Assembly: GCA_023435265.1 (NCBI GenBank) | Contig: JAEYRZ010000221.1 | Location: 1-12,827, forward strand | DNA from: Pseudomonadota bacterium | GTDB lineage: Bacteria > Desulfobacterota > Desulfobacteria > Desulfobacterales > Desulfosarcinaceae | Direction: 5' to 3' | DNA: 12,827 nucleotides | In this document: positions 1 to 6,699 of the stretch, piece by piece | Numbering within the stretch: the stretch's first letter is position 1 | Layout of the letters: each line of letters begins with the position of its first letter | Translations under genes and position numbers: made by a program | Notes under the pieces: generated by a model | What the model was told of the DNA's origin: nothing | Seen by the model: only the letters and a program-made list of their open reading frames with translations | Databases searched by the model: none

Positions 1-345
1 TCCCAGAAGATGCAGCGTGCCTTGCCCCGCTTTCGCCCCCTCCACGGCCTGGTTGAGGATCGGGTTTTGAAAAAACGAACCATCCTCGATGGCCACGTCG
101 ATGCGCAGAAGGTCCTGATAAACCACCCGTCCGGCCCCGATATTCAAGTGCCCGACTTCCGAATTGCCCATGATTCCATCAGGCAGGCCGACCGCCCTGC
201 CCGATACCTGCAGGCGGGTGTGGGGGTACGTGGCAAACAGGCGGTCCAGATTGGGCGTCCGCGCCAGGGCAACGGCATTGCCGTCTTGGGAAGGGTTGAT
301 GCCCCAGCCATCCAGGATCATGAGCATGACGGGTTTCGGTCGCAT
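1..345 (-). CDS. gpmI: 2,3-bisphosphoglycerate-independent phosphoglycerate mutase, 5' part (3' end cut by window)
   Basis: The reverse strand from 345 to 1 is an uninterrupted frame of 115 codons that runs off the window edge, so only the first quarter of a protein usually about 510 residues long is present. The enzyme interconverts 3- and 2-phosphoglycerate in cytoplasmic glycolysis and gluconeogenesis, using two Mn ions and a phosphoserine intermediate. Visible motifs are the N-terminal metal-binding ILDGWG (residues 10-15) and GNSEVGHLNIGAGR (60-73), which holds the catalytic Ser62 at the family's usual number. The ATG at 345 is preceded by GCAGGAGACCATT, a good ribosome binding site. The gene lies 78 nt downstream of rsfS on the same strand, so it is probably the distal gene of the rplU-obgE-nadD operon. 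Identity is very secure; the full length cannot be judged. Confidence 0.95.
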   Translation of the reverse strand, partial: MRPKPVMLMILDGWGINPSQDGNAVALARTPNLDRLFATYPHTRLQVSGRAVGLPDGIMGNSEVGHLNIGAGRVVYQDLLRIDVAIEDGSFFQNPILNQAVEGAKAGQGTLHLLG

Positions 346-423
346 AATGGTCTCCTGCAGGAATGAAATGCCTGCTGGTACGATGAATGTCTTCATACCG
401 GGATCGAAGAGGGCCGGAGCCCT

Positions 424-837
424 TCAATCCACGGTGATCTCCGGGCCGTCGAACGCGCCGGCGTCTTGCTGGCGCTGGATCTTGAGACTGGGGGTGGTGA
501 TCCGTTCGGCATCGATCCAGAGGCCTTCGAGGTCATAGAAACGCCGGGTTTCTTCATAAAATATATGCATGAGGATGTGGCCGTAATCGAGCAGAACCCA
601 GTGGCCATCGGTTTTTCCTTCGACGCTCAAAGGATGAATTTTCGCATTGCGCAGAAAGCGCTCGACGTGGTCCGCGATGGCGTTGACCTGGCGGTTGGAC
701 CGGCCGCTGCACAGGATGAAGTAATCCGCGATCGAAGTGAGTCCGCGCACATCCAGAACGATAACGCCCTGCGCCTTCCGATCGACGACCGCCTGGACAT
801 AGAGATCGAGTTGGGGGTCAACAGGTTGTCCACTCAT
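424..837 (-). CDS. rsfS: Ribosome silencing factor RsfS (RsfS/YbeB/Iojap family)
   Basis: A 137-residue protein of the RsfS/Iojap family. RsfS binds ribosomal protein L14 on the 50S subunit and blocks joining with 30S, lowering translation under starvation. Family signatures are the LDVRGLTSIADYFILCSG block (residues 28-45), SNRQVNAIADHV (47-58), and GHWVLLDYGHILMHIF (78-93) followed by RRFYDLEGLW (97-106). A longer reading from 888 is possible, but ATG 837 is chosen because it forms an ATGA overlap with the nadD stop (834-836) and gives the family's usual length. The C-terminal 25 or so residues after LEGLW are a charged tail outside the conserved fold. Its place directly after nadD is the common bacterial order and indicates translational coupling. 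Confidence 0.95.
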   Translation of the reverse strand: MSGQPVDPQLDLYVQAVVDRKAQGVIVLDVRGLTSIADYFILCSGRSNRQVNAIADHVERFLRNAKIHPLSVEGKTDGHWVLLDYGHILMHIFYEETRRFYDLEGLWIDAERITTPSLKIQRQQDAGAFDGPEITVD

Positions 838-1523
838 TGATACAGTCCTTTTCGGGCGATGAAATCCGCCACGGCCGGGGGTATCCACATGTCCGTGGAC
901 TCCCCTCGGGCCAGCATGGCCCGAATTCGGGACGAGGAGATATCCACCGGCGCAACCCGCATCAAGATGATCGGCGGGTTGCGTGGATGCCGGAAACGAT
1001 CCCGGTCCGCTTCAAAATGGTAATCATCGGATATGTTCCGGCCAATAAACCGTTCCAAGCGGGCTCTCAACGCATCGGTCATGTCGTGCGGCGGTCGCGA
1101 CATCACCACGAAAGCGGCTTCTTCGAACAACTGCTTCGACCTTTTCCAGGTATCGATTTCCAGAAATGCATCCATGCCCACAAGGAAGTAAAGTTCGCGT
1201 CGGGGTCCCGAGGCCTTGAAGTGTTGGATCGTGTCGATCGTATAGGACCTTCCGCCGCGGCGGATTTCAATATCCGACACTTCCAGGCCAGAGTGGGGCC
1301 GTATGGCCAGGCGGACCATTTCCAGCCGATCATGGGCCGATACCAGCCCAAGCCCGTCCTTATGCGGCGGCTGGGCGCTCGGAATGAAAAAAAGATGGCG
1401 CATGCCGAGCCGACGCCGTATCTCCAGGGCCGCCAGCACGTGGCCGTTGTGTATGGGATTGAAGGTGCCTCCGAACAGGCCCAGCCGTTCAGAGTCCTCC
1501 CGATGTAGTTCAGCGGTCGTCAT
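834..1523 (-). CDS. nadD: Nicotinate-nucleotide adenylyltransferase NadD
   Basis: A 229-residue cytoplasmic enzyme that adenylates nicotinate mononucleotide to deamido-NAD, the penultimate step of NAD synthesis. The nucleotidyltransferase Rossmann signature GGTFNPIHNGH is at residues 18-28. PSAQPPHK (48-55), the GRSYTIDT block (91-98), GMDAF (116-120) and the C-terminal ISSSRIR motif (195-201) that binds ATP phosphates are all present. The family's VADFIARKGLY ending is intact. The ATG at 1523 lies inside obgE, overlapping its end by 14 nt. About 14 residues precede the conserved LFGGTF, several more than in E. coli, so a slightly later start cannot be excluded. The stop overlaps the rsfS start (ATGA). 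Confidence 0.95.
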   Translation of the reverse strand: MTTAELHREDSERLGLFGGTFNPIHNGHVLAALEIRRRLGMRHLFFIPSAQPPHKDGLGLVSAHDRLEMVRLAIRPHSGLEVSDIEIRRGGRSYTIDTIQHFKASGPRRELYFLVGMDAFLEIDTWKRSKQLFEEAAFVVMSRPPHDMTDALRARLERFIGRNISDDYHFEADRDRFRHPRNPPIILMRVAPVDISSSRIRAMLARGESTDMWIPPAVADFIARKGLYQ

Positions 1524-2517
1524 CCGGTTGTGTTACGCACTGCAGCATGCGGGCCTTGAGCCCTTCCAGACCCTGGCCCGCGGCAGCGCTGATGCGCAGG
1601 ATTTCGGCTCCAGGCAGAAGCCTGCAAAATTGGTCCGCTTTGTGGGAAGCTCCTGCGACATCGAGTTTATTCAGTACCACCACGGTCGGCTTAGACGCAA
1701 GAGCGCTGCTGTGAAGCATCAATTCCTGCCGCACGACCTCATAGGCATGCAGGGGGTCGTTCTCATCCAGGTCGGCTGCGTCGATAAGGTGCACCAGCAC
1801 GCGGGTGCGTTCGATATGCCGCAGAAAGCGCGTCCCCAAACCGGCCCCGCGATGAGCGCCCTCGATGAGCCCGGGGATGTCGGCCACCACGAAGGGCTCG
1901 CTGCCGTGAACCTGAACGACCCCCAGGGTGGGCGTCAGGGTAGTGAAGGGATAGTCGGCGATTTTGGGCCGCGCAGAGGAGATGGCGCTGATGAGGGTTG
2001 ATTTGCCGGCATTGGGCAGGCCGATGATTCCGACATCGGCCAGCAGTTTGAGTTCCAGCTTCAGGGTCCTGGCAATGCCGGGTTCACCGGGTTGGGCAAA
2101 GCGCGGCGCTCGGTTGGTGGAGGATTTGAAATGCAGATTGCCCAGACCGCCACGGCCGCCCCGGGCCACGATCAATTCCTGGCCTTCCGCAACGAGATCT
2201 CCCAACGGATCATTTGTTTCGGTATCGGAGAGCATTGTCCCCAAGGGGACTTCGAGGATCAGATTCTCGCCCTGGCGGCCGCTTCGCTGACTGCCTTGCC
2301 CGGGTGCGCCGTTCGGCGCTGCGTAGTGTTTTTTGAATTGGAGATGGTAGAGGGTACGTTTGCGGGAGGTGGCTTTCAGGATGACATCGCCGCCCTTGCC
2401 GCCATCACCGCCGTCCGGCCCGCCGCGGGGGATGAAGCGCTCGCGTCGAAAACTGACGCAGCCTCGTCCCCCGTCGCCGGATTGAACCGTGATGGTGGCT
2501 TCATCGATAAATTTCAC
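1510..2517 (-). CDS. obgE: GTPase Obg (50S ribosome assembly GTPase)
   Basis: A 335-residue Obg/CgtA GTPase that acts in late 50S subunit assembly and in stress signalling. The glycine-rich Obg fold occupies residues 1-158, with many GGxGG repeats. The G domain follows: P-loop GLPNAGKST (166-174), switch I YPFTT (189-193), G3 DIPG (213-216), G4 NKLD (283-286), and a G5-like SAA (310-312). The protein ends soon after the G domain and lacks the extra C-terminal OCT domain of longer homologues; short forms of this length are common. The start is a GTG at 2517 that shares four bases (GTGA) with the rpmA stop, so translation is probably coupled. No proB gene sits between obgE and nadD, unlike in some relatives. 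Confidence 0.96.
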   Translation of the reverse strand: MKFIDEATITVQSGDGGRGCVSFRRERFIPRGGPDGGDGGKGGDVILKATSRKRTLYHLQFKKHYAAPNGAPGQGSQRSGRQGENLILEVPLGTMLSDTETNDPLGDLVAEGQELIVARGGRGGLGNLHFKSSTNRAPRFAQPGEPGIARTLKLELKLLADVGIIGLPNAGKSTLISAISSARPKIADYPFTTLTPTLGVVQVHGSEPFVVADIPGLIEGAHRGAGLGTRFLRHIERTRVLVHLIDAADLDENDPLHAYEVVRQELMLHSSALASKPTVVVLNKLDVAGASHKADQFCRLLPGAEILRISAAAGQGLEGLKARMLQCVTQPDDDR

Positions 2518-2768
2518 GCGGCATAAACGCTTACCTTTTTGCCGCTGCGGCCTTTGCGTTCAAAGGTGACCACACCGTCGATTTTGGCAAAAAGGGTATA
2601 GTCCTTTCCAATGCCCACATTCAAGCCGGGATGCACCTGGGTTCCCAACTGGCGAACGATGATGTTGCCGGCTTTCACGAATTGCCCGCTGGAGCGCTTG
2701 ACGCCGCGCCGTTGTCCTTGGCTGTCGCGGCCGTTCCTTGAACTTCCGCCTGCTTTTTTATGTGCCAT
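2514..2768 (-). CDS. rpmA: 50S ribosomal protein L27
   Basis: An 84-residue protein matching bacterial L27, which lies near the peptidyl transferase centre. It begins MAHKKAGGSSRNGRDS, the family signature, and continues through GNIIVRQLGT and the YTLFAKIDG motif. Length agrees with the E. coli protein (85 residues). There is no N-terminal cleavable extension of the Firmicutes type before the AHKKAGG motif. A purine-rich GGGGGAAA stretch about 6-13 nt upstream of the ATG can serve as ribosome binding site. It lies 32 nt downstream of rplU and overlaps the obgE start by 4 nt. Confidence 0.97.
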   Translation of the reverse strand: MAHKKAGGSSRNGRDSQGQRRGVKRSSGQFVKAGNIIVRQLGTQVHPGLNVGIGKDYTLFAKIDGVVTFERKGRSGKKVSVYAA

Positions 2769-2800
2769 GATTCATTTCCCCCGGTATCGAATAAACCTTT

Positions 2801-3112
2801 TCAGGCTTCTATCGCATTGATCTTGATCGCGGTAAATTGTTGACGATGCCCTTGTCTGCGGCGATACCGCTTGCGGCGTTTGAACTTGAAGACCAGGATT
2901 TTCTTGCTCTTGCCTTGTTCGACGATGCTCGCCTTGACCGAGGCGCCGTCGATCAACGGCTGGCCGATGCGTACATTCCCGCCTTCGCCGACCATGAGCA
3001 CCTGGTCGAGCGCGACCTCATCCCCCACCTGGCCGGCCAGCTTCTCGATGCGCAGGATGTCGCCTTCCTGCACCTTATACTGCTTGCCTCCGGTAGCAAC
3101 TACAGCGTACAT
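2801..3112 (-). CDS. rplU: 50S ribosomal protein L21
   Basis: A 103-residue L21 protein, a 23S rRNA-binding component of the large subunit. It starts MYAVVATGGKQYKVQEGD and ends with the basic FKRRKRYRRRQGHRQ segment typical of L21. The frame stays open upstream to 3190 and holds another ATG at 3118. The ATG at 3112 is chosen because the perfect AGGAGG (3121-3126) then lies 8 nt upstream, whereas it would be only 2 nt from the 3118 ATG, and because 103 residues is the E. coli length. It is the first gene of the rplU-rpmA-obgE-nadD-rsfS-gpmI operon. Confidence 0.96.
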   Translation of the reverse strand: MYAVVATGGKQYKVQEGDILRIEKLAGQVGDEVALDQVLMVGEGGNVRIGQPLIDGASVKASIVEQGKSKKILVFKFKRRKRYRRRQGHRQQFTAIKINAIEA

Positions 3113-3120
3113 GGGCATTA

Positions 3121-3126
3121 CCTCCT
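3121..3126 (-). promoter_or_regulatory. Ribosome binding site of rplU
   Basis: The minus strand reads AGGAGG, a perfect anti-16S match. It is 8 nt from the ATG at 3112 and only 2 nt from an in-frame ATG at 3118, so it decides the rplU start in favour of 3112. Confidence 0.85.
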
Positions 3127-3162
3127 GAAAAAACAGAACAGCACACGCTTCAAAAAGCCGGA

Positions 3163-3190
3163 TATTTAAGTTTTTCACTCCATTTGTCAA
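3163..3190 (-). promoter_or_regulatory. Candidate sigma70-type promoter of the rplU operon
   Basis: On the minus strand a consensus -35 TTGACA (3185-3190) is followed after 15-16 nt by an AT-rich TTAAAT/TAAATA (3163-3169) usable as -10. This would give a leader of about 40-45 nt before the rplU ATG. The spacer is slightly short of the ideal 17 nt. The site lies between the rplU ribosome binding site and the start of the inverted repeat. It is a pattern match only; no transcript data are available. Confidence 0.5.
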
Positions 3191-3205
3191 GCAAAAACTG
3201 ATAAA

Positions 3206-3391
3206 TGGGTTTGTGGGTTAGTTGGTTTAACAGGTTTGTTGGTTTGACTGGTTGAGAACGTTTAGTGGCCGGCTTATCCGCCAGGTACTGAGACCCTTCA
3301 ACCTGCACAACCAGTTAAACCAATTAACTCACTAACCGATTAACCCATAACCCGCAAACCCATTAACCGACAAACCGACAAGCGACAACCC
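3206..3391. repeat. Large imperfect inverted repeat built of degenerate 8-nt GGTT units
   Basis: The left arm (3206-3254) is six consecutive units of about 8 nt: TGGGTTTG, TGGGTTAG, TTGGTTTA, CAGGTTTG, TTGGTTTG, ACTGGTTG. The right arm (about 3308-3391), read on the opposite strand, is at least nine similar units such as TCGGTTTG, TCGGTTAA, TGGGTTTG, TGGGTTAA and TCGGTTAG. The arms pair over roughly 50 nt with mismatches and a small gap, around a 53-nt centre (3255-3307) that lacks the unit. The right arm runs right up to the start codon of the following gene. There is no transposase, no clear target-site duplication and no coding potential. It could be a non-autonomous mobile or intergenic repeat element, or an RNA hairpin acting on the flanking genes. 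Confidence 0.7.
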
Positions 3392-4432
3392 ATGGCCCCA
3401 CTCACCCCCGAAACCCTCAGACTGTCCCGGTTGCTGAATCGACCGTTGTGCATCGGCAATCGTTCCATCGCCGGCCGGTTGGTCCTGGCGCCGATGACCG
3501 GCCTGGGGCACATCGCCTTCCGGCACTTGCTGGAAGAACTGGGCGGCTGCGGCCTGATGTTTTCGGAAATGTGCAGCGCGGCCCGCGTTCCGCATGAAAA
3601 CCGGCACCAGTCAGCCTATTTCCGATGGCGGGACCGGGAGGCCGGCCGCCTGATCATTCAACTCCTGGGATCCGATCCCGAACGCATGGCCGCCGCGGCG
3701 CGGCGCATCGAAAGAGAAGGCCTGCTGGGTGTGGATATCAACCTGGGGTGCGCGGTCAAGCAGATCTGCCGATTCCGGCAGGGCGCCGCCCTGCTCAAGG
3801 AACCCGATCGCGCGGCAGAGATGGTGCGCCGGGTGCGGCAGGCCGTGCGCTGCGTGGTCACCGTAAAATTCCGCACGGGGTGGGAAGATGACCCCCGGCC
3901 TGCCGTGGCGCTTGCGCGGCGCCTGGAGTCGGCCGGTGCGGATGCGCTCACCTTCCACCCGCGCGTGGCCCCCGACAGGCGCACGCGGCCGCCGCAATGG
4001 GAATACATCGGCCTTGTCAAACAAGCGGTTTCCATCCCGGTTTTCGGTAATGGCGATGTCTTCGATGCCCGGGACTGCCTGCGCATGCTCGAAACGACCG
4101 GTTGCGACGGCGTGGCGCTGGGCCGCAGTGCGGTGTCGCGCCCCTGGGTGTTCGGCGATTGGGTGAACCCCGGTCGCGGTGCGGCCGCAAGCCCCCTTGC
4201 CGTGGCGCGCCGTCTGCTCGATCTCTGCGCGCTGCATTTCGATCCGATCCGCGCGTTGCGGCGCTTCAAGCAGTACGCCGCCTATCTGGCCGCGAACTTC
4301 GCCTTCGGCAACAGTCTGCTGAACCGCATCCGCGGTGCCGAAGATGCGGCTGCGGCAGGGGCCGTATTGGACGACTTCTTCCGCGACGATCCGCCGATGC
4401 TCAGCCGGCCCAACCTGAATCTGCTGCGTTGA
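3392..4432 (+). CDS. tRNA-dihydrouridine synthase family protein (DusB-like)
   Basis: A 346-residue FMN-dependent Dus-family TIM-barrel protein, expected to reduce uridines in the D-loop of tRNA with NADPH in the cytoplasm. Visible motifs in order are APM (33-35) at the FMN site, QLLGSDPERM (90-99), the catalytic-loop DINLGC with Cys120, GAALL (131-135), the FMN-contacting TVKFRTGW (157-164), FHPR (188-191), FGNGDV (218-223) and GRSAVSRPWVF (244-254). The usual GCP signature reads GCA here, so Pro is replaced next to the catalytic Cys. About 18 residues precede the point where many Dus proteins begin, and no Shine-Dalgarno sequence is seen before the ATG, so the true start is uncertain. It is transcribed divergently from rplU and convergently to dsrP. 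Family assignment is firm; the Dus subfamily and target uridine are not. Confidence 0.88.
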   Translation: MAPLTPETLRLSRLLNRPLCIGNRSIAGRLVLAPMTGLGHIAFRHLLEELGGCGLMFSEMCSAARVPHENRHQSAYFRWRDREAGRLIIQLLGSDPERMAAAARRIEREGLLGVDINLGCAVKQICRFRQGAALLKEPDRAAEMVRRVRQAVRCVVTVKFRTGWEDDPRPAVALARRLESAGADALTFHPRVAPDRRTRPPQWEYIGLVKQAVSIPVFGNGDVFDARDCLRMLETTGCDGVALGRSAVSRPWVFGDWVNPGRGAAASPLAVARRLLDLCALHFDPIRALRRFKQYAAYLAANFAFGNSLLNRIRGAEDAAAAGAVLDDFFRDDPPMLSRPNLNLLR

Positions 4433-4508
4433 CCGGCTCTGTTCCAACAGGTAGCTCGACAGGGCACGCTTTTCATTCCCAAGCGTTCCCTCTATCCGTT
4501 TATCTTCA

Positions 4509-4578
4509 ACTACAGAGGGCACAGAGCGCACAGAGATGCTCCTCAATCCGCCTCTGTGCGCTCTGTGTCCTCTGTGGT
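4509..4578. repeat. Palindromic intergenic element with 9-nt ACAGAG repeat unit
   Basis: Arms 4509-4535 and 4552-4578 are 27-nt reverse complements with two mismatches, around a 16-nt loop. Each arm is itself periodic: ACAGAG followed by three variable bases, three times (ACAGAGGGC, ACAGAGCGC, ACAGAG). Elements of this CACAGAG type recur between genes in many environmental bacterial genomes and give rise to spurious HRGHRAHRG-like translations; that statement is from general knowledge and was not searched. It lies 77 nt after the dihydrouridine synthase stop, in the convergent gap before the dsr terminator. The stem could slow or stop transcription, but no T-run follows it. Confidence 0.8.
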
Positions 4579-4686
4579 GAAACAACATTTTACCGGTATT
4601 CATCGTGTTAATCGAACTCTGTGAGGCCTGCTTTTTTTATTTTTCTGCGGTTCTTCTTTTTGCGGCGCTTCCGTTATCGTGAGAGT

Positions 4687-4721
4687 AAAAAAACAGGGGC
4701 GAAAACTTCTCGCCCCTGTTT
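4687..4721 (-). terminator. Intrinsic terminator of the dsrMKJOP operon
   Basis: Positions 4691-4702 (AAACAGGGGCGA) and 4710-4721 (TCGCCCCTGTTT) form a perfect 12-bp stem with a 7-nt loop. Read on the minus strand the stem is followed by an unbroken run of seven T (the A-run 4687-4693). It lies about 28 nt beyond the dsrP stop, which fits a rho-independent terminator for the dsr operon. In the plus direction the T-run is weak, so it is at best a poor terminator for the convergent gene. Confidence 0.9.
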
Positions 4722-4748
4722 GGATTTCGGTTCTGAATACGAGCGCGT

Positions 4749-5906
4749 TTAGGCGCGGACTTCTTCCTTGACGCCGATCACGATTTTGTACAGCACGGTG
4801 AGCACCAGGGCGCCGATGGCATAGACCCCGATGGTGATGCCGATCTCGGGTGCGCTCGGGACATACTCGGTGTACTCGTGCAGCATGTTGGGCACGAAGC
4901 CGCCGGATATCATTCCAAGCCCCTTGTCGATCCAGGTGCCGGCGATGATCACCGCACAGGCGGCCGCCAGGGTGCCCTCGTTTTTACGGGTGGCCGGATT
5001 GACGGTCAGAATGATCCCGATCAGCATGAGCGCCATCGAAGCCCACATCCACGGTACGTAAGTGTTGTGTCCGTGTACGCCGGCAAAGAGGTATTCGATC
5101 GGATGTATGTGGCCGGGAATGTTGCTGTAGAAGGCGACGAACACTTCGCACAGAAAGAAGAAGACGTTGATGCAGATGGCGTAGGCCACGGTTTTGGCAA
5201 GGCTCTGAATCTGTTCGCGGCCCGGATCGAAATTGCTGATCCGGCGCACGAGCAGGCACAGCAGAATCAGCAGGGCCGGTCCGGCGGCAAATGCCGAGCT
5301 CAGGAAGCGCGGGGCCAGGATGGCCGTGAGCCAGAAATGGCGGCCGGGCAGGCCGCTGTACAGGTAGGCCGTCACCGTGTGAATGCTGACCGCCAGCGGA
5401 ATGGAGATGTAGATCAGCGGCTTCAGCCAGGCCTGGTAATGCACGCCGTTGCGCTCGGCCTCCAGCACGTTCCAGCCGACGATCAGGTTGAGGAACAGGT
5501 AGGCATTGAGCACGAGGGCGTCATAGAAGAGTACCGAATTGGGCGTGGGGTACAGCAGCACGTTGAATGCCCGCATCGGCTGCCCCAGGTCGACCAGGAT
5601 GAGGAGCAGGCACATCACCAGGGCCGCGATTGCAAGAAACTCGCCCATGATCGTGATGCGGCCGTACGCCTTGTAGTTGTGCAGGTAATAGGGCAGCACG
5701 ACCATCACGCCTCCGGCCGCGACGCCCACAAGATAGGTAAAGTTGGCGATGTAGAACCCCCAGGAGACGTCGCGGCTCATGCCGGTAATGCCCAGACCGG
5801 ACTGGAGCTGCCACATGTAAAGGCCGAACCCGATGCCGATCAGGACCAGCAGGCCCATGATCCAGCCCCAGTACGCTTTTGTTCCTTTAACGGCTAATTC
5901 AAGCAT
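4749..5906 (-). CDS. dsrP: DsrP, NrfD-like integral membrane subunit of the DsrMKJOP complex
   Basis: A 385-residue, very hydrophobic protein with about ten predicted membrane helices, of the NrfD/HybB family. It interacts with membrane quinones and partners the periplasmic DsrO ferredoxin-like and DsrJ cytochrome subunits. Visible landmarks include the first helix at 13-32, the DVSWGFYIANFTYLVGVAAGG segment (46-66), VDLGQPMRAF (105-114), HTVTAYLYSGLPGRHFW (176-192) and the GTWIDKGLGMISGGF region (323-337). ATG 5906 is chosen over an upstream reading from 6056 because homologues begin with a short cytoplasmic leader before the first helix, and because GAGGTG lies just upstream. Seven nucleotides separate it from the dsrO stop, whose TGA is part of that ribosome binding site. 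It is the last gene of the operon, followed by the terminator. Confidence 0.93.
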   Translation of the reverse strand: MLELAVKGTKAYWGWIMGLLVLIGIGFGLYMWQLQSGLGITGMSRDVSWGFYIANFTYLVGVAAGGVMVVLPYYLHNYKAYGRITIMGEFLAIAALVMCLLLILVDLGQPMRAFNVLLYPTPNSVLFYDALVLNAYLFLNLIVGWNVLEAERNGVHYQAWLKPLIYISIPLAVSIHTVTAYLYSGLPGRHFWLTAILAPRFLSSAFAAGPALLILLCLLVRRISNFDPGREQIQSLAKTVAYAICINVFFFLCEVFVAFYSNIPGHIHPIEYLFAGVHGHNTYVPWMWASMALMLIGIILTVNPATRKNEGTLAAACAVIIAGTWIDKGLGMISGGFVPNMLHEYTEYVPSAPEIGITIGVYAIGALVLTVLYKIVIGVKEEVRA

Positions 5907-5913
5907 ATTCACC

Positions 5914-6699
5914 TCATACGATATAGTAGACGCAAGGTTCGGTGCCCAGATCCTCTTTGCGTCGAATGGTGAAATTTTCGCCCAGCAGCTGCCGGACTTC
6001 CGATTCGGGATCCTTGAGATCGCCGAATGCGATGGCTCCGTCCGAAGCTTCCACACAAGCCGGCATTTCGCCTCTGGCCAGGCGTTCCGAGCAGAAATTG
6101 CATTTTTCCACCACCCCCTTCATGCGGGTGGGGAATTCCAGGTTGGTCTTTTCAGGCAGGAATTTGCGGGGGTCCTGGAAGTTGAAACTGCGCGCACCGA
6201 ACGGGCAGGCCGCCATGCAGAAGCGGCAGCCGATGCAGCGGTGGAAGTCCATCATCACGATGCCGTCTTCGCGCTTGAAGGTCGCCTTGGTAGGGCAGGC
6301 CCGCACACAAGGCGGATTTTCGCACTGATTGCAGAGCACGAGGAAGGGGCGCTGCTCCACTTCTTCACTCAAATACGAACTGGTCATCGTGGGGAACGCA
6401 TTGTGGAAGTGCGTCTCCCAGATCCACTTGATTTCGTGATGCTTGTTCGGAATATGCGGTACGTTGTGCGCCTTGTGGCAGGCCTCGACCAGCGGCTCTA
6501 CATCTTCGGCGCTCTTGAACCGACGCGTGTCGATCACCATGGCCCATTGTTTGGCGGACAAGGCCTCGACGCCTTTCGCCATGACCGGGGCTGAGCCTTT
6601 TTCGGAGGCGGGGGCGGTGACCCGGATCAGTGGTTGAGCCCCAAGCCCCAGTGCGGCGATGCCCGCTATCCTGATGAATCGTCTGCGGCTGCTTTCCAT
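5914..6699 (-). CDS. dsrO: DsrO, Tat-exported ferredoxin-like iron-sulfur subunit of DsrMKJOP
   Basis: A 261-residue periplasmic Fe-S electron carrier that passes electrons between DsrJ and DsrP. The N-terminus has a twin-arginine signal, SRRRFIRIAG (residues 4-13), followed by a short hydrophobic stretch. Cluster motifs are C123-x2-C126-x4-C131-x3-CP (C135), C155-x2-C158-x2-C161-x3-CP (C165), and C200-x2-C203-x11-C215. In the last motif the fourth position is Ser219, where related NrfC/HybA-type proteins usually have Cys. Additional cysteines are C74 and C256. ATG 6699 overlaps the dsrJ TGA by one base (TGATG) and has AAGGAG at a spacing of 7 nt. A GTG three bases upstream is less well placed. 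Similarity to other NrfC-like proteins is resolved by the complete DsrMKJOP gene order. Confidence 0.94.
   Translation of the reverse strand: MESSRRRFIRIAGIAALGLGAQPLIRVTAPASEKGSAPVMAKGVEALSAKQWAMVIDTRRFKSAEDVEPLVEACHKAHNVPHIPNKHHEIKWIWETHFHNAFPTMTSSYLSEEVEQRPFLVLCNQCENPPCVRACPTKATFKREDGIVMMDFHRCIGCRFCMAACPFGARSFNFQDPRKFLPEKTNLEFPTRMKGVVEKCNFCSERLARGEMPACVEASDGAIAFGDLKDPESEVRQLLGENFTIRRKEDLGTEPCVYYIV

Noticed and set aside
4509..4578. CRISPR-like repeat
   Set aside because: The units are 9 nt, with no spacers and no cas genes; the structure is one palindrome with periodic arms.
3611..4603. Open frame of 330 codons on the minus strand, antisense to the dus-family gene
   Set aside because: Its first residues are translated from the ACAGAG palindrome and the rest mirrors the Dus coding sequence; no recognisable domain.
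4630..4650. T-rich run as terminator of the plus-strand dus-family gene
   Set aside because: The T-run is long, but the preceding bases form only a trivial AGGCCT palindrome, not a convincing stem.
4878..5897. Open frame of 339 codons on the plus strand opposite dsrP
   Set aside because: It is charged and low in complexity, with no motif, and simply reflects the reverse strand of the hydrophobic DsrP codons.
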